The position numbers were made by a program, and so were the translations under genes. 64,000 nucleotides of DNA from Paraburkholderia sp. LEh10. GTDB taxonomy: Bacteria > Pseudomonadota > Gammaproteobacteria > Burkholderiales > Burkholderiaceae. Positions 22,499 through 32,049 of this stretch are shown here, piece by piece. Below the pieces are notes generated by a model, which made no database searches, was not told the DNA's origin, and saw only the letters and a list, made by a program, of their open reading frames with translations. The stretch lies in assembly GCF_017814945.1 (NCBI RefSeq), contig NZ_JAGIPX010000035.1, positions 20,404 through 84,403 on the forward strand. The letters run 5' to 3'. Within the stretch, counting starts at the first letter, position 1. Every line of letters begins with the position of its first letter.

Positions 22499-24202
22499 CT
22501 AGATTGCGTGTTCGACAATAAGCTGCACCCGCGACACCCCATTCCACGAATCCGCCGAAAGCCGATAGGCGACGGTGGTCCGCGCCGGCAGCGGCTGCGT
22601 ATGATTGAACCAGATCGCATTGAACCGCTGGCGGCCGCGCATCAACTGCAGCTTGAGATGCTTGTCCTTCACCAGCGCCTGCGACATCACATCGAATTCG
22701 CCCGAAAAAACAGGCGCCGGGAATCCCTGTCCCCACACCGCCGCGTCGAGCATCTCGACGAACTGCGGCGTGAAATATGCATCCTCCAGATCACCGTCCG
22801 TCTCCACCGTGCGCGCGAGCACGTCCTGGGTCAGCCACTCGCGTCCGATCTGCTCGAACGCCGCCGTAAAGCGCGGCAGCTCCGCCGCGGCGATCGTCAG
22901 GCCCGCCGCCATCGCGTGGCCGCCGAACTTCGCGATCAGTCCCGGCTCGCGCTTCGAGATGAGATCCAGCGCATCGCGCAGATGGAAGCCCGGAATCGAG
23001 CGTCCCGAGCCCTTGATGGTTTCGCCGTGCTCGTCGGCAAGCGCGAACGTGAACGACGGCCGGTGGAACTTCTCCTTCAGCCGCCCGGCGACGATCCCGA
23101 TCACGCCCTGATGCCAGCCCGGATTGAACAGCGTGATCGTCGTCGAGCCGTCGGGATCGACGGACGCCAGATCGTCGAGCGCCTGTTGCTGCATGCCCGC
23201 CTCGATTTCGCGCCGCTCGCGGTTCATCGTGTCGAGTTGCTGCGCGAGTTCCCATGCGCGTCCGATGTCGTCCGTCGTCAGGCATTCGATGCCGAGCGAC
23301 ATATCCGAAAGCCTTCCCGCCGCGTTCAGGCGCGGCCCGAGCGCGAAGCCGAGATCGAAGCCCGACGCGTTGCGCGCGTCGCGGCCAGCGGCGCGAAAGA
23401 GGGCGGCGATGCCGGGCTGCATGCGTCCATTGCGCACGCGCTGCAGGCCTTGCGCGACCAGCACGCGATTGTTGCCGTCGAGCTTCACGACGTCGGCGAC
23501 CGTGCCGAGCGCGACGAGATCGAGCAGGCCATCCAGACGCGGCTCCGGGCGCGCGTCGCCGAACGCGCCGCGCTTGCGCAACTCGGCGCGCAGCGCGAGC
23601 AGCACGTAAAACATCACACCGACGCCCGCGATGCATTTGCTCGGAAACGTGCAGCCGGGCTGATTCGGATTGACGATCGCGCGTGCAGCGGGCAACTCGT
23701 CGCCGGGCAGGTGGTGATCGGTGACGAGCACGTCGATGCCGAGCGCATTCGCCGCCGCGACGCCGTCGACGCTCGCGATCCCGTTATCGACGGTGATCAG
23801 CAGATCGGGTTTGCCGCCCGGCCGCTTCGCCGCGAGCGCGACGATTTCCGGCGTGAGGCCGTAGCCGTATTCGAAGCGGTTCGGCACGAGGTAGTCGATC
23901 TGCGCGCCGAACATTCGCAGGCCGCGCACGGCGACTGCGCAGGCAGTCGCGCCGTCGCAGTCGTAGTCCGCGACGACCAGCATGCGGCGCTGGCCTTCGA
24001 GCGCATCGGCAAGCAGCGTCGCGGCCGCCTCACAGCCTTTGAGGGACGTGGGCGGCGTGAGGCGCGCGAGCCCGGTTTCGATGTCTTCGGGCAGACACAC
24101 GCCGCGCGACGCATAAAGGCGTGCGAGCACGGGATGCAAGCCGTGGCGGATCAGCGCTTCGGCGTCGGCGGGGGAGCAGGTGCGCGTAACGATTCGAGTC
24201 AT
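22499..24202 (-). CDS. recJ: Single-stranded-DNA-specific exonuclease RecJ
   Basis: A 5'-3' ssDNA exonuclease used in recombination and mismatch or base-excision repair. The 567-residue protein has the DHH-family motifs: DYDCDGATA (motif I), TVDNGI, TDHHLPG (motif III, DHH) and NPNQPGC. The DHHA1 domain follows with GGHAMAAGLTI, and the C-terminal OB-fold contains FNAIWFNH. Length is normal. It lies upstream of the repeat element and 34 bp after the conserved protein gene on the same strand, so the pair is probably an operon. Confidence 0.97.
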   Translation of the reverse strand: MTRIVTRTCSPADAEALIRHGLHPVLARLYASRGVCLPEDIETGLARLTPPTSLKGCEAAATLLADALEGQRRMLVVADYDCDGATACAVAVRGLRMFGAQIDYLVPNRFEYGYGLTPEIVALAAKRPGGKPDLLITVDNGIASVDGVAAANALGIDVLVTDHHLPGDELPAARAIVNPNQPGCTFPSKCIAGVGVMFYVLLALRAELRKRGAFGDARPEPRLDGLLDLVALGTVADVVKLDGNNRVLVAQGLQRVRNGRMQPGIAALFRAAGRDARNASGFDLGFALGPRLNAAGRLSDMSLGIECLTTDDIGRAWELAQQLDTMNRERREIEAGMQQQALDDLASVDPDGSTTITLFNPGWHQGVIGIVAGRLKEKFHRPSFTFALADEHGETIKGSGRSIPGFHLRDALDLISKREPGLIAKFGGHAMAAGLTIAAAELPRFTAAFEQIGREWLTQDVLARTVETDGDLEDAYFTPQFVEMLDAAVWGQGFPAPVFSGEFDVMSQALVKDKHLKLQLMRGRQRFNAIWFNHTQPLPARTTVAYRLSADSWNGVSRVQLIVEHAI

Positions 24203-24236
24203 GCGGCCAAATCCGAAAAAGATGCGGGAAAACAGT

Positions 24237-25325
24237 TCATTCGATGAAGAGCGACGCGAACAGACGGCGCCGCCAGAATTTGCGCAGATCGCCGCGCGTG
24301 ATGTTCAGTGTCACCGAGCCGGTGTCGCCGCACAGCGTCAGGCCGAGCTCGCCGAGCTCGCCCGCCTGCAGCGCGGCCAGCGCGGGCGCGAACCAATCGC
24401 GCTCGAGGGACGCGAACGCGGCGTTCCAGCGGCCCCAGTCCTGCTCGATGAACGGCGCGGAAAACGGATCGAGCTCGACCAGCGTCGCGGCGGCGCTGCG
24501 GTTCGCGCTGTCCGCTCGCCAGGCGTGGCAGGAAGCGGGCGGCGCGCCGATCGCGGCCTTTGCAGCGAGTGCGAGGCCGCGCGTGGCCGCCGCATCGGAC
24601 AGCACCCGCGTGAAGCCGCTCGTGACCGGCTGAGCCGCGCCTTGCGCATGGAACCAGATCGAATTGACGGCAGGCAGGCCGCGCGCCTCGCGCGCCTCGT
24701 TCACGGGATGCTCGAACCAGGCCATCTGCACCTCGTTCTGCAGCTTCATCCACGCTCGCGAACGCTCGCCCGTGTGCGCTTCGTGCGGCAGCCAGATTTC
24801 GATGTTGCGGCCGCTCGCGCGCAGCGGCGACGCGCCCGCCAGCGTGCCGAACGCGTCGCTCGACAGATACCAGCGCGCCGGCCGCGGCGCCTCGATGCGC
24901 ACGCCCAGTTCCTCGATCAGCGGACGCGCGACGTCGAACAGCGTGTGCGCGTCGTCATCCGACAGGTCGAGCGACGCGGGATCGATCAACACCAGATGGT
25001 CGTGCGCGATCCGCACGTGCACGGGCTGCACGCAAGCCCACGTCGCGTCGCCCGGGTTGCCGCCGTCGGCGAGCAGCATATACGGCGCGAGCGGCGCCTC
25101 ATCGGCGGCGGCCGTGCCCGCCGGCACCGCGCCGAAGCTGCGCGCGACCCAGCGCTCGTGCGGCAGCGTGCGCTGGAAGTCTTCGCCGATCACGCGCTCG
25201 ACGAGCGTGGCGCGGGCGATCAGTTTGTCGAAGGCGGGAATGTCGAGCGAGTGCAGCGCGGTGGAGGCGTCGGCTGCGGCGGGCAGCACGAAGGGCAGAA
25301 GAAGGTGCAGTCGGTTGGCATTCAT
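24237..25325 (-). CDS. Conserved recJ-linked protein (RpfE-like), function unknown
   Basis: A 362-residue soluble protein without signal peptide or membrane segment. It starts MNANRLHLLLPFVLP; conserved-looking blocks include AHDHLVLIDPASLDLSDDDA, GVRIEAPRPARWYL and a central VNSIWFHAQGA segment. The C-terminus has an unusually basic DLRKFWRRRLFASLF. A gene of this kind stands next to recJ in Xanthomonas (rpfE) and in other beta-proteobacteria, and has been loosely called a regulatory or phosphoglycerate-mutase-like protein. I see no catalytic motif that would confirm either. The in-frame start at 25337 is an alternative. Role is open. Confidence 0.8.
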   Translation of the reverse strand: MNANRLHLLLPFVLPAAADASTALHSLDIPAFDKLIARATLVERVIGEDFQRTLPHERWVARSFGAVPAGTAAADEAPLAPYMLLADGGNPGDATWACVQPVHVRIAHDHLVLIDPASLDLSDDDAHTLFDVARPLIEELGVRIEAPRPARWYLSSDAFGTLAGASPLRASGRNIEIWLPHEAHTGERSRAWMKLQNEVQMAWFEHPVNEAREARGLPAVNSIWFHAQGAAQPVTSGFTRVLSDAAATRGLALAAKAAIGAPPASCHAWRADSANRSAAATLVELDPFSAPFIEQDWGRWNAAFASLERDWFAPALAALQAGELGELGLTLCGDTGSVTLNITRGDLRKFWRRRLFASLFIE

Positions 25326-25681
25326 GATGCTGCGCATTGTATGGCAAACTTCGCCCCGTTGATCCGCGTCGGCGGGCGATGCGACGTGCGGCTGCGACGA
25401 TGGCTCTCGCGTGCGTCTCGTGCGTCTCGCCGGTGTTGGCGGCCTGGGCGGCGGGGTTGCGCCGGCGCGTACAATTCGCGCAACGACGGCGCAGCGATCC
25501 GGCGGCGGCGCCCGCGCCGCCTCGGGAAAGCTGACGCAACGCGCGCCCGGGACACCGCTTCGGAACCATCGGCCGCAATTCGCGCCCAATCGACACGGCT
25601 TTCGCGCGCCTGTCATTTTTGCGGCGCGCGTGGCGGCCGTGCCAATGCAGAACAGCGCTATCACGCTGAGAAAGGACTCGC
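25326..25681. other. Divergent intergenic region before lolC
   Basis: This 356-bp region separates the recJ-linked gene (minus) from lolC (plus) and must carry both promoters. GTACAATTCG near 25470 could be a -10 but has no clear -35. No hairpin-T terminator or credible gene is seen. Confidence 0.4.
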
Positions 25682-26935
25682 TTGAAACTTCCATACGAAT
25701 GGCAGATTGGCTGGCGCTACACGCGTGCCGGCAAACGCACCACGGGTAACGGCTTCATTTCGTTCATCGCGCTCGTGTCGATGTCGGGCATCGCGCTCGG
25801 CGTCGCCGCGCTGATCGTCGTGCTGTCGGTGATGAACGGCTTCCAGAAGGAGGTGCGCGACCGCATGCTGTCGGTGCTCGCGCACGTCGAAATCTTTTCG
25901 CCGACGGGCTCGATGCCGAACTGGCAGTTGACGGCCAAGGAAGCGAAGCAGAACAACGAAGTGATTGGCGCGGCGCCGTACGTCGAGGCACAGGCGCTGC
26001 TCACGCGCCAGGACGCCGTGAGCGGCGTCGCGCTGCGCGGCGTAGAGCCGTCGCTGGAGCCGGAAGTGTCGGACATCGGCAAGGAGATGAAGGCGGGCAG
26101 CCTCAACGACCTGAAGCCAGGCGAGTTCGGCATCGTGCTCGGCGCGGATCTGGCGGGGAACCTCGGCGTGATGACGGGCGACCGGATCACGCTCGTCGCG
26201 CCCGAAGGCACGATGACACCCGCCGGCCTGCTGCCGCGCCTGAAGCAGTTCACGGTGGTCGGCGTGTTCGAATCGGGCCACTACGAGTACGACAGCACGC
26301 TTGCGCTCATCAATATCAAGGACGCGCAGGCGCTGTTCCGGCTGCCCGCGCCGACGGGCGTGCGTCTGCGCCTGAAGGACATGCAGCGCGCGCCGCAAGT
26401 CGCGCATCAGCTCGCGCGCACGCTGTCCGGCGACCTGTATATCCGCGACTGGACGCAGCAGAACAAGACCTGGTTCTCGGCGGTGCAGATCGAAAAGCGC
26501 ATGATGTTCATCATCCTCACGCTGATCATCGCGGTGGCGGCGTTCAACCTGGTGTCGTCGCTGGTGATGACGGTGACCAACAAGCAGGCCGATATCGCGA
26601 TCCTGCGCACGCTCGGCGCGCAGCCCGGCTCGATCATGAAGATCTTCGTCGTGCAGGGCATGACGATCGGCTTCGTCGGCACGGCGATCGGCGTCGCGCT
26701 CGGCTGTCTGATCGCGTGGAGCATTCCGTGGCTCGTGCCGATGATCGAGCACCTGTTGCACGTGCAGTTCCTGCCGCCGTCGGTGTATTTCATCAGCGAG
26801 CTGCCGTCGGAGCTCGTGCCCGGCGACGTGGTCAAGATCGGCGTGATCGCGTTCCTGCTGTCGTGTCTCGCGACGCTCTATCCGAGCTGGCGCGGCGCCA
26901 AGGTGCGTCCTGCGGAGGCGTTGCGCTATGAATGA
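25682..26935 (+). CDS. lolC: Lipoprotein-releasing ABC transporter permease (LolC/E family)
   Basis: Inner-membrane subunit of the Lol machinery that extracts outer-membrane lipoproteins. The 417-residue protein has four predicted membrane segments (~25-50, ~275-300, ~318-345, ~380-402) and a large periplasmic domain between the first two, the LolC/E (MacB-FtsX) topology. The start codon is TTG: AGAAAGGACTCGC precedes it, and the next in-frame Met is 33 residues in, which would cut the first membrane segment. Its stop overlaps the lolD start. Only one permease is present here, so the complex may be the homodimeric LolF-type arrangement. Confidence 0.94.
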   Translation: MKLPYEWQIGWRYTRAGKRTTGNGFISFIALVSMSGIALGVAALIVVLSVMNGFQKEVRDRMLSVLAHVEIFSPTGSMPNWQLTAKEAKQNNEVIGAAPYVEAQALLTRQDAVSGVALRGVEPSLEPEVSDIGKEMKAGSLNDLKPGEFGIVLGADLAGNLGVMTGDRITLVAPEGTMTPAGLLPRLKQFTVVGVFESGHYEYDSTLALINIKDAQALFRLPAPTGVRLRLKDMQRAPQVAHQLARTLSGDLYIRDWTQQNKTWFSAVQIEKRMMFIILTLIIAVAAFNLVSSLVMTVTNKQADIAILRTLGAQPGSIMKIFVVQGMTIGFVGTAIGVALGCLIAWSIPWLVPMIEHLLHVQFLPPSVYFISELPSELVPGDVVKIGVIAFLLSCLATLYPSWRGAKVRPAEALRYE

Positions 26936-27671
26936 TCGTCCGAACAACAACCTGATGGCATCCGGCGAGATGGGTCTGCATCCGTACGTGCTCGAAGCAA
27001 CGGGCATTTCGAAAGCGTTCGTCCAGGGCGGCCTGAACGTGCAGGTCTTGAACAACACGCAACTGTCCGTGCGGCGCGGCGAGAAGCTCGCGATCGTCGG
27101 CGCGTCCGGCTCCGGCAAGAGCACGCTGCTGCACGTGCTGGGCGGACTCGACGATCCGAGCACCGGGCATGTCGAAGTGATGGGCAAGCCATTCACGAAG
27201 CTTTCCGAGCGCGAGCGCAACGACCTGCGCAATCGCGCGCTCGGCTTCGTGTACCAGTTCCACCATTTGCTGCCGGAGTTCAGCGCGCTCGACAACGTCG
27301 CGATGCCGCTGCGCATCCGGCGTCTGACGACGGAAGACGCGCGCAAGCAGGCATTCGACATGCTGGAGCGGGTAGGGCTCGCGCATCGCGCGAAGCATCG
27401 TCCGGGCGAGCTGTCGGGCGGCGAGCGCCAGCGTGTCGCGATTGCGCGCGCGCTGGTCACCAAGCCCGCCTGCGTGCTCGCCGACGAGCCGACGGGCAAC
27501 CTGGACGGCGGCACGGCCGACACGGTCTTCAACCTGATGCTCGAATTGTCGGGCACGCTGTCGACCAGCTTCGTGATCGTCACGCACGATCCAGATCTGG
27601 CCGCGCGCTGCGACCGGACGATGCGTCTGCGCGACGGCGTGCTGCACGAGGAGCCGACCGTCCCCGTCTGA
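26928..27671 (+). CDS. lolD: Lipoprotein-releasing ABC transporter ATPase LolD
   Basis: The ATPase that powers LolC-type permeases. The 247-residue protein has Walker A GASGSGKST, a Q-loop in YQFHHLLPEF, the ABC signature LSGGERQRVAIARAL, Walker B VLADEPTGNLD and the H-loop His in VIVTHD. QFHHLLPEF is characteristic of LolD. An N-terminal ~20-residue extension precedes the core. The start overlaps lolC by 8 bp, which implies translational coupling. Confidence 0.97.
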   Translation: MNDRPNNNLMASGEMGLHPYVLEATGISKAFVQGGLNVQVLNNTQLSVRRGEKLAIVGASGSGKSTLLHVLGGLDDPSTGHVEVMGKPFTKLSERERNDLRNRALGFVYQFHHLLPEFSALDNVAMPLRIRRLTTEDARKQAFDMLERVGLAHRAKHRPGELSGGERQRVAIARALVTKPACVLADEPTGNLDGGTADTVFNLMLELSGTLSTSFVIVTHDPDLAARCDRTMRLRDGVLHEEPTVPV

Positions 27672-27717
27672 CGCGCAGACGCATTCCATCGACACTCATC
27701 GCCACGAGGCCGCGCGC

Positions 27718-28506
27718 ATGTGGATCGACACACACTGTCATCTCGACGCTTCCGAGTTCGACGCGGACCGCGACGCCGTCGCGGACGCGGCGCGCGAAGC
27801 GGGCGTGAGCCGGATCGTGATTCCGGGCATTGCGCGAGGCAACTTTTCGACGGTGCGCGAACTGGCGCATCGCGTGCAGGGCGGCGCATACGCGCTTGGT
27901 ATTCATCCGCTTTTCACGCCGCAGGCGCAGCCTTCCGATCTCGACGTGCTGCGCATGGAGATCGAGGCGAGCCTCGACGATCCGCTGTTCGTCGGACTCG
28001 GTGAAATCGGGCTCGACTACTTCGTGGCGGGGCTCGACGACGAAACCCAGCAGTTCTACTACAACGAGCAGCTGAAGCTCGCGCGCGAGTTCGATCTGCC
28101 CGTGATCTGCCACGTGCGCAAGTCGCAGGATCAGGTGTTGAAGGGCTTGCGGCGCAACCAGGTGCATCGCGGCATCGCGCATGCGTTCAACGGCAGCTTT
28201 CAGCAGGCGCAGGCGTTCATCGACCACGGGATGCATCTCGGCTTCGGCGGCAACGTGACGTTCGAGCGCGCACTGCAGATCCGGCGGCTCGCGGCGCAGT
28301 TGCCGCTCGACGCGCTCGTCGTCGAAACGGATGCGCCCGATATCGCGCCCGCGTGGCTGTACAGGCAGCGCAACACACCTGACCAGATTCCCGCCATCGG
28401 CGCGATCCTCGCCGGGCAGCGCGGCATCGACAAAAACGAGCTGGCGATAGGCACAACGGCCAATGCGCACGCTGCGTTGCCGCGGCTCGCGCTTTCCCCG
28501 GCATAA
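27718..28506 (+). CDS. TatD-family metal-dependent hydrolase
   Basis: A 262-residue TIM-barrel hydrolase of the TatD deoxyribonuclease family. The metal-binding residues appear in order: HCH near residue 7 (WIDTHCHLDA), a Glu in GLGEIGLDYF, His in VICHVRKSQDQ, His in AHAFNGS and Asp in VETDAPD. It lies 46 bp after lolD. It is a probable metal-dependent nuclease in DNA repair or RNA quality control; which TatD paralogue it is (TatD, YcfH or YjjV) is not decided here. Confidence 0.92.
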   Translation: MWIDTHCHLDASEFDADRDAVADAAREAGVSRIVIPGIARGNFSTVRELAHRVQGGAYALGIHPLFTPQAQPSDLDVLRMEIEASLDDPLFVGLGEIGLDYFVAGLDDETQQFYYNEQLKLAREFDLPVICHVRKSQDQVLKGLRRNQVHRGIAHAFNGSFQQAQAFIDHGMHLGFGGNVTFERALQIRRLAAQLPLDALVVETDAPDIAPAWLYRQRNTPDQIPAIGAILAGQRGIDKNELAIGTTANAHAALPRLALSPA

Positions 28507-28598
28507 TCCTCGTCTGGCTTTTGACGGTTTCTGTCGCCATCGATGCTTCGGGTTCCTGACGAACGGCGTGCGGCGCGGGCGACGGACGCGGAGGTGGC

Positions 28599-31091
28599 AT
28601 GCGGGCAGTGTGGTGCGGGTTTGCGTTGGGTGTCGTGTGGCTGCAGCAACAGGCTGAGTTGCCCGGCTGGCTGGGATGGCTCGGTCTTTGCGCGGGCTTC
28701 GGCGCGGCGATGGCGGTCGCCGCGCTGTGCTTTCGCCGCGGCGGCGCGTGGCGCGCTCGCATCGGCTGGGGCGCGGTGCTGCTTGCCGCGGCGTGCGCCG
28801 GATTTGGCTATGCGGCGTGGCGCGCGCAGACACGGCTCGCGTTCGAGTTGCCGCATGCATGGGAAGGGCGCGACGTGGCCGTGCGCGGCTGGGTCAAGGG
28901 TTTGCCCACGCGCAGCGCGGACGGCGCGCGTTTTCTCTTTGCCGTCGAATCGGCCGATGCGGCCGTCGAGCGCTTTCCCTGCACGCTGCAACTGTCGTGG
29001 GTCGCCGATGGAGCGCCTCCTCCGATGCTCGAACCGGGCTCGCGCTGGCGCCTGGATGTGCGGCTCAAGCGTGCGCACGGCAACGCGAACTGGGGTGTGC
29101 GCGACGCGGAGGCAACCTTGCTCGCGCGCGACGTTCGGGCGACGGGCTATGTGAGCGCGCCGTCGCAGGCGGTGCGTCTCGCGGGGGCGGCGAACGGCGT
29201 CGGCGTAACGGTCGACCGCTGGCGCTGGGCGATCCGCGAACGCATTGCCGCCGTGCTCGCCGATGCGCCGCATGCGGGGATCGTGGTCGCGCTCGCAATC
29301 GGCGCGCAGGACGCCGTCAGCGCCGCCGACTGGCTCTTGATGCGGCGCACGGGCACGAGTCATCTCGTTGCGATATCCGGCTTGCATATCGGCTTTGTCG
29401 CCGGCCTTGCGGGCTGGTTGATGGGCATGTTGTGGCGGCGTTCGTTCTTTGTCGGGCGTGGCTGGCCGCTGCGCTTGCCCGCGCAGAAAGTGGCCATCGG
29501 CAGTGGCGCGCTGTTCGCCGCGTTTCACGCGGCGCTGGCCGGCTTCAACGTGCCGGCGCAGCGTGCGTTGTGGATGGCGGGCACGGTCGCGCTGGCGTAT
29601 CTCGGCGGACGGCGTGTCGCGCCTTCCGTCGTGCTCGCGTGGGCGCTTGGGCTCGTGCTGCTGGTGGACCCGTGGGCGGTGACGTCGGCGGGCTTCTGGC
29701 TGTCGTTCTGCGCGGTTGCGGCGATTCTGTTCGCGATGTCGGGCTCGGCACGAACTGCTGGAAACGAGTCCCAGTCCGACGAAGCGAGCGGGGCTCAATT
29801 TGTTCGTCGCTTTCTGATCGCTTTGCGCTCGTGGACGGCGAAACTGGCCGGGCGCGTGCGCGGCGGCGCCCGCGTGCAGTTCGCGGTGACGGTTGCGCTC
29901 GCGCCGCTGACGATCTACTTCTTCTCGCAGGTACCGCTGATCGGCCCGCTCGCGAATGCGTTCGCGATTCCGTGGGTCAGTGTGCTCGTGACGCCGGCCG
30001 TGATCGCCGGCATTGCGTTGCCCGCGCCGCTCGATGCGCTCGCGTTTCGTGTCGCGCATCAATTGCTGGAACTGCTCGCGAGCGGATTGCAGTTGCTGTC
30101 GGGGCCGGCGTGGACCGTGTGGCAACTGCCGCAGCCGGGCGCCTGGTCGATGGCGGCAGCGGCCGTCGGTGTCGTCTGGTGTCTCGCGCCTTCCGGCTGG
30201 CCATTGCGCTGGGCCGCGCCGCTCACGTGGCTGCCGCTGCTTGCGCCCGCATCGGCCGCCCCCGCGCAAGGCGCGTTCCGGCTGACGGCGCTCGATGTCG
30301 GGCAAGGCTCGTCGATCGTCGTCGAGACGGCACACCACACGCTGCTGTTCGATGCCGGTCCAGGTCCCGAATCGACGCATGCGGGCGAGCGCATCGTCGT
30401 GCCTTATCTGCAGGCGGCGGGTATTGCGGCGCTCGATGCGCTGATCGTCAGCCACGCTGACTCCGATCATTCGGGTGGCGCGCCCGCCGTGCTCGAAGGC
30501 GTCGAAGTGCGCCAACTGCTGGCGGGCCTCGCGCCGACGCATCCTTTGTGGCGGGAGGCGAGCGCGAAGGGCGCGCAAACCGTGCGCTGCGCGGCGGGGC
30601 AGCGCTGGCAATGGGACGGTGTCGACTTCGCGATCCTCTGGCCCGACGCCCAGCCGCTGGAGGGCAAGCCGAATGCGCATTGCTGTGTGCTGCGGGTCGG
30701 CGCTGCGAGCGTGCCGGCGCGCGACGGCGAAGCAAAGCCGCTCGCAGCCTTGCTTGCCGCCGACATCGAGGCGGGCGTCGAGCGCACGCTGCTTGCGCGC
30801 GAGCGCGATGCATTGCGCGCGCAGGTACTGCTCGTGCCGCATCACGGCAGCAAGACCTCGTCGACTGAACCGTTCCTCGACTCTGTCGAGCCGTCCATCG
30901 CGGTATTTCAGGTAGGCTATCGCAACCGGTTTCGTCACCCGTATCCGGGCGTCTACGAGCGGTATCGGGCGCGCGGCATCGAGCTTGCGCGCAGCGACGA
31001 CGACGGCGCCGCGCGTATCGACGCGAACGGCGCGACGCTCACGCTCGAACGCTATCGGCAGACACATCGCCGGTACTGGATGGATCGGTGA
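28599..31091 (+). CDS. comEC: DNA internalisation competence protein ComEC/Rec2
   Basis: The inner-membrane channel for single-stranded DNA uptake in natural transformation. The 830-residue protein has an N-terminal group of membrane helices and an OB-like DUF4131 region (~1-200). A Competence transmembrane domain (~215-520) includes TSHLVAISGLHIGFVAG. The C-terminal metallo-beta-lactamase-like domain (~560-800) has the HxDxDH metal site at H619-D621-D623-H624. An intact gene suggests capacity for DNA uptake or exchange. The start at 28599 follows GGAGGTGGC closely. Confidence 0.95.
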   Translation: MRAVWCGFALGVVWLQQQAELPGWLGWLGLCAGFGAAMAVAALCFRRGGAWRARIGWGAVLLAAACAGFGYAAWRAQTRLAFELPHAWEGRDVAVRGWVKGLPTRSADGARFLFAVESADAAVERFPCTLQLSWVADGAPPPMLEPGSRWRLDVRLKRAHGNANWGVRDAEATLLARDVRATGYVSAPSQAVRLAGAANGVGVTVDRWRWAIRERIAAVLADAPHAGIVVALAIGAQDAVSAADWLLMRRTGTSHLVAISGLHIGFVAGLAGWLMGMLWRRSFFVGRGWPLRLPAQKVAIGSGALFAAFHAALAGFNVPAQRALWMAGTVALAYLGGRRVAPSVVLAWALGLVLLVDPWAVTSAGFWLSFCAVAAILFAMSGSARTAGNESQSDEASGAQFVRRFLIALRSWTAKLAGRVRGGARVQFAVTVALAPLTIYFFSQVPLIGPLANAFAIPWVSVLVTPAVIAGIALPAPLDALAFRVAHQLLELLASGLQLLSGPAWTVWQLPQPGAWSMAAAAVGVVWCLAPSGWPLRWAAPLTWLPLLAPASAAPAQGAFRLTALDVGQGSSIVVETAHHTLLFDAGPGPESTHAGERIVVPYLQAAGIAALDALIVSHADSDHSGGAPAVLEGVEVRQLLAGLAPTHPLWREASAKGAQTVRCAAGQRWQWDGVDFAILWPDAQPLEGKPNAHCCVLRVGAASVPARDGEAKPLAALLAADIEAGVERTLLARERDALRAQVLLVPHHGSKTSSTEPFLDSVEPSIAVFQVGYRNRFRHPYPGVYERYRARGIELARSDDDGAARIDANGATLTLERYRQTHRRYWMDR

Positions 31092-31142
31092 CGGACGCTC
31101 GTCGGCGCGATCGAGAATAATCTAAAACGGAGGCAGGAGCGC

Positions 31143-31937
31143 TTGAAGAACATCATCCATTTCTCTCATGCAAACGGATTTCCTGCGTCGACGTATCGGA
31201 CGATCTTCGCGGAACTCGCGGACGATTACGAGTTGCGCTATATCGAGCGGATCGGACATAACGTCCGCTATCCCGTCACGCGCGACTGGCCGCATCTGGT
31301 CGAAGAGTTACTGGATGACATCGGGCGCGCATATGACAATCCCGTGTGGCTGGTGGGTCATTCTCTCGGCGGCTATCTGTCGCTGATGGCCGCGCTCAGG
31401 AAGCCGCAGTGGGTGCGGGGCGTGGTGATGCTGGATTCGCCCGTAATCGCCGGCTGGCGCAGCAACATGCTGCTGATGTCGCAATGGACGGGGCTCGACG
31501 AGCGGCTCTCGCCCGCGGCGGCGACGCGCACGCGCCGCACGCGCTGGGCGAGCCGCGACGAAGCGTGGCGGCATTTTCACGCGAAGCCCGCTTTCGCGCG
31601 CTGGGATGAGCGGATGCTGTCTGACTACATCGAGTTCGGAATTCCACAGACGGGCGCGGATGGTTCACGCGAGCTGGCCTTCGACCGGCAGACGGAATAT
31701 CGAATCTACAAGACTTTGCCGCATACGTTCGGAAGCCGTCTTGCACGCGGTGCGCCCGTTCCCGTCGGCTTCCTCGCGGGGACGCGCTCACGGGAAGTGC
31801 AGCAGGCCGGACTCGATGCCACCCGGCGGCTGGCGGGCGAGCATTTCGAGTGGATCGAGGGCAGCCATCTGTTTCCGATGGAGCGGCCGATCGAGACGGC
31901 GCGCGCCCTGCAGCGAGTGTTGCGCACGCTGGAATGA
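31143..31937 (+). CDS. Alpha/beta-hydrolase fold protein
   Basis: A 264-residue alpha/beta hydrolase. The nucleophile elbow is GHSLGG (~residues 76-81), the oxyanion region lies near SHANGFPAS, and a C-terminal catalytic His is in EGSHLFPMERP. The start codon is TTG, with GGAGGCAGGAGCGC directly upstream; no ATG follows in frame near the N-terminus. It lies 51 bp after comEC. The substrate is not predictable. The family contains esterases and haloperoxidase-like enzymes. Confidence 0.9.
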   Translation: MKNIIHFSHANGFPASTYRTIFAELADDYELRYIERIGHNVRYPVTRDWPHLVEELLDDIGRAYDNPVWLVGHSLGGYLSLMAALRKPQWVRGVVMLDSPVIAGWRSNMLLMSQWTGLDERLSPAAATRTRRTRWASRDEAWRHFHAKPAFARWDERMLSDYIEFGIPQTGADGSRELAFDRQTEYRIYKTLPHTFGSRLARGAPVPVGFLAGTRSREVQQAGLDATRRLAGEHFEWIEGSHLFPMERPIETARALQRVLRTLE

Positions 31938-32018
31938 CGCCGCTTTCCTGCGTCAAAAAGCACGTTCGGTCGGCGTGAAGTCGCCGCCCCAGGTATGGGC
32001 TGGAAGCACACGTTCGGG

Positions 32019-32024
32019 TATAAT
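32019..32024 (+). promoter_or_regulatory. Candidate -10 of the pyrG operon
   Basis: TATAAT lies 26 bp before the pyrG ATG. I see no good -35 at 16-18 bp, so the call rests on the perfect -10 hexamer and its position in the short gap after the hydrolase gene. Confidence 0.35.
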
Positions 32025-32049
32025 CCGTTTTTCCCGCGAGCATCCAGCG

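Noticed and set aside
28200..31067. Long minus-strand open frame opposite comEC
   Set aside because: High-GC shadow of comEC; composition is Arg/His-rich with no domain and no ribosome-binding site.
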